Assembly: GCA_016207515.1 (NCBI GenBank)
Contig: JACQPN010000019.1
Location: 62,001-126,000, forward strand
Origin: Euryarchaeota archaeon
Lineage (GTDB): Archaea > Thermoplasmatota > SW-10-69-26 > JACQPN01
DNA length: 64,000 bases
Reading direction: 5' to 3'
Of this stretch, positions 60,179-64,000 are shown piece by piece (the first letter of the stretch is position 1; each line of letters starts with the position of its first letter). The translations under genes were made by a program, and so were the position numbers. Below the pieces are notes generated by a model. The model had not been told where the DNA came from, did not search any database, and worked only from the letters and a program-made list of their open reading frames with translations.

Positions 60179-62302
60179 CTAGGCGAGAAGGCCAGGCGCG
60201 GCGTTTCGGATGGCGCCACGCATCTCGGAAGCGTCCTTGAACCGGTCCTCCGGATCCTTGGAAAGTGCGCTTCGAAGGAACGTCTCGACAGGTTCCCCGT
60301 GATCCTTCACCGACAGGACGGGCTCGCCCTCGAGGATCAATTGACGCACCTGGAAATCGTCCTTTCCGGCTATTCGAAGGTAGAAACGTCCGGTGAGCGC
60401 CTGGTGGAATACGACCGCGGCCGCGTAGAGGTCGCTGCGGCCGTCCACGGCGAGCCCCCGCACCTGTTCCGGACTCATGTAAAGGAGCGTCCCGGCGACA
60501 CCACCCGCCGTTATGCCCGTTGCGTCGGGGCGTGATTCCCGCGCCACGCCGAAATCGCCGAGCTTCACCGTCCCGTCCTTCATGAGGAGGATGTTCTCCG
60601 GTTTCACGTCTCGATGCACGATCGCCTTCGCGTGCGCCGCCTCGAGTCCTGAAAGGATCTGGTCGAGGAGCGACGTGGCCTCCGCCAAGCTCAGCCGTCC
60701 ACGACGTTTGAGAAGCGAGTAGAGGTTTCCCCCGTCCGCGTACTCCATCACGATTATCGCCTCGTAGGCGCCCTCCGCCACGTCGTGGATCGCGATGACG
60801 TTCGGATGCTGGAGCGACCCGGCGAGTCGCGCTTCACGAAGCAGCATCGATGCCGCTTTCCCGCCGAGGCTCATCGTGCCAACGGCCTTGACGACCACCT
60901 CGCGGTCGAGCTTCTGGTCATACGCGAGGTAGGCCCTGCCATAGGCCCCCTCGCCAAGGAGCCGGCTCACCTTGTAACCGTCGAGGAGGACCGCTCCCGG
61001 CTCGACGCGCGGGGGCGCCTGCGGTTCGGGGGGCGCCTTCGTGCCAAGGTTCTCTCGGACCATGAACACCATGACCTGGTGCTCCGACTCGCTAATGCCG
61101 AGGCTTTTCCTCACACGTTTCACTTCCCCGTCGTCAAGAGGCGCAGTCTCCGCGATCGCCCTCTCGAGGCTCGCACGATACACTTCCAGCTTCCGTTGGC
61201 GGATGTAATCCGGCTCGTCCTTGACACCCGGAAATAGGGCGTTCCCGACGGCGTCGCGCGACATCCATGTCGTTCCCGCGATTAGCGTTCCCACGAGGAT
61301 GGGCGGTCCGGCCATGTCGATCCCCGCCCCGCTCGCCGCGTACGCCAGCGAGCCGAGCGCTCCAAAACCGATGGCAAGCCCAGCGATGCCGGGGCCTGCA
61401 AGGCGTTTCAGGCGAAGGTCGAGGTCGAAGAGCTGGTGGCGGGCGAGGGTGTAGACGAGCGCGCCGACCGTGGCGAGGCGCCAGAGGCCGGCGGTATCGA
61501 ACGCCACCGCCGATGGGACAAGCAGGCTCTCGATCGCGGCGACGGCACCCGGGACGACGAACGCGGCGACGAGCCCTATATCGCGCTCCTCGGGCGGTGG
61601 CGGCCTTAGGAGAAGGTGGACCAATAATCCGGACACCACGAGGAGGCCAAGGGCGAAGAAAACGGTGATGGGGAGCGGCGAAGGCGCCCCCGCGACGAGG
61701 ATCGTTTCGGGCGGATCGATCGAGACGAGTAGGTTACGCGTCGTCACGTAGCTCGTGAAGAGGGCGAGCGCCAGGACCAATCCCCGGTAGCGCTTTCGCG
61801 GCGAGCCCGCTCCGGACATCCTGTATCGCCGGTACATCGCGACGAGTGCGACGAAGAAGACGGCGTAGAACGGAGCGATGAAGAGCGGGAACGCGAGAGG
61901 ACCAAGTGTGGTCGCCGGCGGGCCTTGGCGCTCTCCGACGGCCGCGACCACGAGCGGCGGATCGAAGAGTAGGGCGACCGTTCCCGCGAGCGCGACGATC
62001 CCGGCGGTCACGGGGACGACCAAAGCCACCAACCCCTTTTCCCGGCGTAGCGCGAAGTGGGTGAGGAAAAGGAAGGCGGCCGGCATCACCGCGAAAGACA
62101 GGAGATAGCTCGTGGAGTGGACCTGGGCGCTTTCGAGGACCCGGCCCAGGTTGGCGCTTGAGACCTGGACCCCCCAAAGGACCGCGAAGCTGCCGAAGAA
62201 GAACTGGTCGCGCCTTGCCGGGCGGATGGTGAGCAGTATCGCGCCAAGGACAACAAGCGGGACGCCGGAAGCGAATGCGAGAACCGCGTCGGCCGACGTC
62301 AT
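60179..62302 (-). CDS. Membrane-bound Ser/Thr protein kinase (Hanks type)
   Basis: 707 residues. The N-terminal ~330 residues form about eight transmembrane helices, a 7TM-like sensor of the kind seen on histidine kinases. The kinase domain (about 430-700) has all key residues: P-loop LLGEGAYGRAYLAY, Lys in REVVVKAVG, HRDVKPENILLMKD, LGDFGVARE and activation segment GTLLYMSPEQVRGL. This is a full eukaryotic-type active-site set. It is expected to phosphorylate cytosolic targets in response to a membrane signal; the FHA-winged-helix gene 36 bases downstream is the obvious candidate reader. Confidence 0.9.
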   Translation of the reverse strand: MTSADAVLAFASGVPLVVLGAILLTIRPARRDQFFFGSFAVLWGVQVSSANLGRVLESAQVHSTSYLLSFAVMPAAFLFLTHFALRREKGLVALVVPVTAGIVALAGTVALLFDPPLVVAAVGERQGPPATTLGPLAFPLFIAPFYAVFFVALVAMYRRYRMSGAGSPRKRYRGLVLALALFTSYVTTRNLLVSIDPPETILVAGAPSPLPITVFFALGLLVVSGLLVHLLLRPPPPEERDIGLVAAFVVPGAVAAIESLLVPSAVAFDTAGLWRLATVGALVYTLARHQLFDLDLRLKRLAGPGIAGLAIGFGALGSLAYAASGAGIDMAGPPILVGTLIAGTTWMSRDAVGNALFPGVKDEPDYIRQRKLEVYRASLERAIAETAPLDDGEVKRVRKSLGISESEHQVMVFMVRENLGTKAPPEPQAPPRVEPGAVLLDGYKVSRLLGEGAYGRAYLAYDQKLDREVVVKAVGTMSLGGKAASMLLREARLAGSLQHPNVIAIHDVAEGAYEAIIVMEYADGGNLYSLLKRRGRLSLAEATSLLDQILSGLEAAHAKAIVHRDVKPENILLMKDGTVKLGDFGVARESRPDATGITAGGVAGTLLYMSPEQVRGLAVDGRSDLYAAAVVFHQALTGRFYLRIAGKDDFQVRQLILEGEPVLSVKDHGEPVETFLRSALSKDPEDRFKDASEMRGAIRNAAPGLLA

Positions 62303-62334
62303 GAGCGACCCTCAGGTGCGATGGAAAGATGAAC

Positions 62335-63012
62335 CTAATTGACCTGATACGTCCCGAGGTCGTAGCCGGTCATTGCGTTGACGAGACCCACGCAGGTGTA
62401 GTGGCACGTCTTCGTCCCGGGCGTCGGCGGCTCCGTCAAGACGGCCCGTATCTGGATTGTCTGTGTCCCGGGCTCTTTCGCCTCGAATACGACTTTCAGG
62501 TTTCCGGCGGCCGTCGGGTGGCCGCTTCCGAGCGGCATCTCGCAACCGGGTCCCCACGCATCGAGATAGACCTCGAGAAGGCCCTCGTCTTGCAGTTTCG
62601 CCATCACGGGCGAGGGTTGGAGGGTAACGATGAACACTGGTGCGTCCTCCAGGATGGGGTCCCACGGCGCGACGAGGAGGGCATAATCGTCCTCCGGGTC
62701 GTCCTTGGGGGTGAGAAGACCGCTCGTCATCTCGTCGATCTCAAGCTGCGGGTCGGGATTCGCGCAGACGTCGCTCGCATCCCCGTGCTCCCCGCCGTCG
62801 AATTGAATGGCGCAACCGTCCGGGATAACGGCCGGACCGCCGCATTGCGATTGAAGGGTGTCTTCGGTGTAGCTGCGGCCCGGCGAGCCCTGGACCATGA
62901 GCGCGTGTTCGTCGGCTTGTGCGGCGGTTCCGATTCCGGATTCTCCCGGAAACGCGTAGATCGCGGGAACGGCCACGACCGCGATGGCGACGAATACCGT
63001 GCTCAGCCTCAT
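62335..63012 (-). CDS. Secreted protein, unknown
   Basis: 225 residues from ATG 63012, which has GGGAG seven bases upstream; the frame is open further. Signal sequence (MRLSTVFVAIAVVAVPAIYA), then a soluble extracellular part with several Cys (LQSQCGGPAVIPDGCAIQFD, GPGCEMP, CHYTCVG). Blocks YALLVAPWDPILEDAPVFIV and EPGTQTIQIRAVLTEPP suggest a beta-sandwich. It is 32 bases upstream of the kinase gene on the same strand, so it may be an extracellular component of the same signalling unit; not proven. Confidence 0.62.
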   Translation of the reverse strand: MRLSTVFVAIAVVAVPAIYAFPGESGIGTAAQADEHALMVQGSPGRSYTEDTLQSQCGGPAVIPDGCAIQFDGGEHGDASDVCANPDPQLEIDEMTSGLLTPKDDPEDDYALLVAPWDPILEDAPVFIVTLQPSPVMAKLQDEGLLEVYLDAWGPGCEMPLGSGHPTAAGNLKVVFEAKEPGTQTIQIRAVLTEPPTPGTKTCHYTCVGLVNAMTGYDLGTYQVN

Positions 63013-63216
63013 GCGGTCTCCCGCTCGCCTATCGACCTCAGGGTTACTTGAGGCTTTTCGTGACATCCTATGTCGATAGCCATCGCCATGTGGCGGGACA
63101 CTTGGGTGCGCCATAAGCTGGTGCCTGTGGCCGGGCTGCCGGCGCAGGGAAAAGGCTGCGCACCTCTTTCGGCCGACCCGGGGAACCGTTATTCGGGCCC
63201 ATCCGTATCACGGCGC

Positions 63217-64000
63217 GTGGATGATGCATCGCTCGGCGCGGCGGCACGGTCTCTTTCTACCCTTGCAGCGCGGCACACGGGGCTGCCGCTCGAGGTCAAG
63301 AGTGTCCTGCCAAGTGTTCCCGCCGAGGTCGCGGCAATCGACGGGAGTTCGGCGGAGGTCCTCAAAGGCGGGGGCGTGACCGTAGGGCTGGTGCGCGTCG
63401 GCGTGGTCGAGGTCAGCAGGGGGAAGGTCTTTCGGCGGCCGGGGGAAGCGCAACTGGAAGTGTTCGATCCCACGGTGGAGAACCGGGCGATCCGCCGCTT
63501 GTCTGACTCTCTGGGCGTTTCACTCGAGACACGGCCCGCCGCGTGGTCGCTTGAGGTGTTCCGGGAGCTGTCAGAGTACGCCGCAGCGCGCGAACTCGTG
63601 GAATCGCTTTCGCCGGGCGGGCTCCTGTTGATCGACGGGTCGTTCCAAGATCCCGTGGTGGGAGCGAAGGGCTTGGAGGCGCTTCTCGGGCGCGCGAGTG
63701 CCCGGGGCGTTTTCGTCGCGGCCGTTTCCAAGTCGACGAGGTTGCGCCATGGCGGTGTCTCCGCGCTCTCGGCGGCGTGGATGGCGGGAGAGCACACATC
63801 TTCCGAGTCTCCTTGGGAAGCTCGCGTCCCGCAACCACAGGCATCGACATTTGTCACGTTTGTCGCAAAACTCCATGGGAAATCGCGCGTCGCGTTCCGG
63901 ATTGACACCGCGATCGATGACGCCGCCACTGTCATCGGCAAGATCGCTGGTCTCGCCGGGGACCCCGCCTACCTCGGCTACCCGTACCCCTTGGCCCTCG
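63217..64000 (+). CDS. nurA: NurA-family 5'-3' nuclease (partial, 3' end beyond window)
   Basis: About 261 residues are visible; the frame is open at the right edge. NurA resects DNA ends together with the HerA helicase in archaeal recombination. Family signatures: AAIDGSSAEVLKGGG with the first catalytic Asp, LLLIDGSFQDP with the second, VAAVSKSTRLRHG, and near the edge PAYLGYPYPLA. Start GTG 63217 is chosen since GTTATTCG about 28 bases upstream could give a leaderless message; earlier in-frame starts exist. herA is expected nearby but outside the window. Confidence 0.85.
   Translation, partial: MDDASLGAAARSLSTLAARHTGLPLEVKSVLPSVPAEVAAIDGSSAEVLKGGGVTVGLVRVGVVEVSRGKVFRRPGEAQLEVFDPTVENRAIRRLSDSLGVSLETRPAAWSLEVFRELSEYAAARELVESLSPGGLLLIDGSFQDPVVGAKGLEALLGRASARGVFVAAVSKSTRLRHGGVSALSAAWMAGEHTSSESPWEARVPQPQASTFVTFVAKLHGKSRVAFRIDTAIDDAATVIGKIAGLAGDPAYLGYPYPLAL

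Noticed and set aside
1-64000. CRISPR array, rRNA genes, insertion sequences
   Set aside because: I saw no regularly spaced repeats, no rRNA sequence and no transposase-like protein; the two gene-3'-end duplications are short and not array-like.

Overview
The window is archaeal. Evidence: archaeal-type ribosomal protein eL21, RNA polymerase subunit Rpb4/RpoF, Pus10, a stand-alone GMP synthase ATP-PPase subunit, pyruvoyl arginine decarboxylase, archaeal phosphopantoate-beta-alanine ligase, archaeal AlaRS and AsnRS, NurA, and TATA-box promoters often close to the start codon. High GC, frequent GTG/TTG starts, an 11-gene complex I operon with a split nuoJ and no nuoEFG in view, and many secreted or lipid-anchored proteins suggest a euryarchaeotal, perhaps Thermoplasmatota-like, lineage. 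That placement is inference; no rRNA is present.

Layout. (1) 1-8.2 kb: complex I operon on the minus strand (nuoA, B, C, D, H, I, J-N, J-C, K, L, M; nuoM runs off the left edge). (2) 8.5-11.8 kb: first copy of a cassette: a membrane-anchored double winged-helix regulator and a small secreted Cys-rich peptide on the minus strand, and a divergent secreted subtilase on the plus strand. (3) 11.85-21.4 kb: a defence-type accessory region: DUF4258/zinc-finger-AbrB toxin-antitoxin pair, type III restriction-modification (Res and Mod) with a divergent ribbon-helix-helix gene and a perfect palindrome between them, TcmP with its three-Cys (Gp37/Gp68-like) partner, a Panacea/RelE-like pair, and a 42-codon gene with its own promoter and terminator. 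(4) 21.4-30.7 kb: housekeeping: cystathionine beta-synthase, thioredoxin-like, guaAB, purE, a tandem lipoprotein pair, phosphopantoate ligase, pdaD and asnS. (5) 30.8-33.5 kb: membrane protein, duplicated-domain lipoprotein, AbrB protein, a second RelE-like pair, and a class II tRNA whose loop reads GAA. (6) 33.5-45 kb: MFS transporter, class V aminotransferase, ABC exporter, alaS, CDF transporter and the DUF655-rpoF-eL21-pus10 information-processing cluster. (7) 45-63 kb: cell surface and signalling: a 2135-residue pilin-anchored beta-propeller protein, two repeat-solenoid paralogues, the second copy of the cassette, a secreted protein, and a membrane Ser/Thr kinase next to an FHA-winged-helix protein. 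(8) 63.2 kb to the right edge: partial nurA.

The most unusual feature is the two-copy divergent cassette (8475-11781 and 55036-58298). In both copies the extracellular sensor and the protease catalytic region have diverged, while the regulator's DNA-binding half and the last ~60 residues of the protease are nearly invariant. I read it as a possible secreted peptide / protease / membrane-sensor signalling system; the function is hypothesis.
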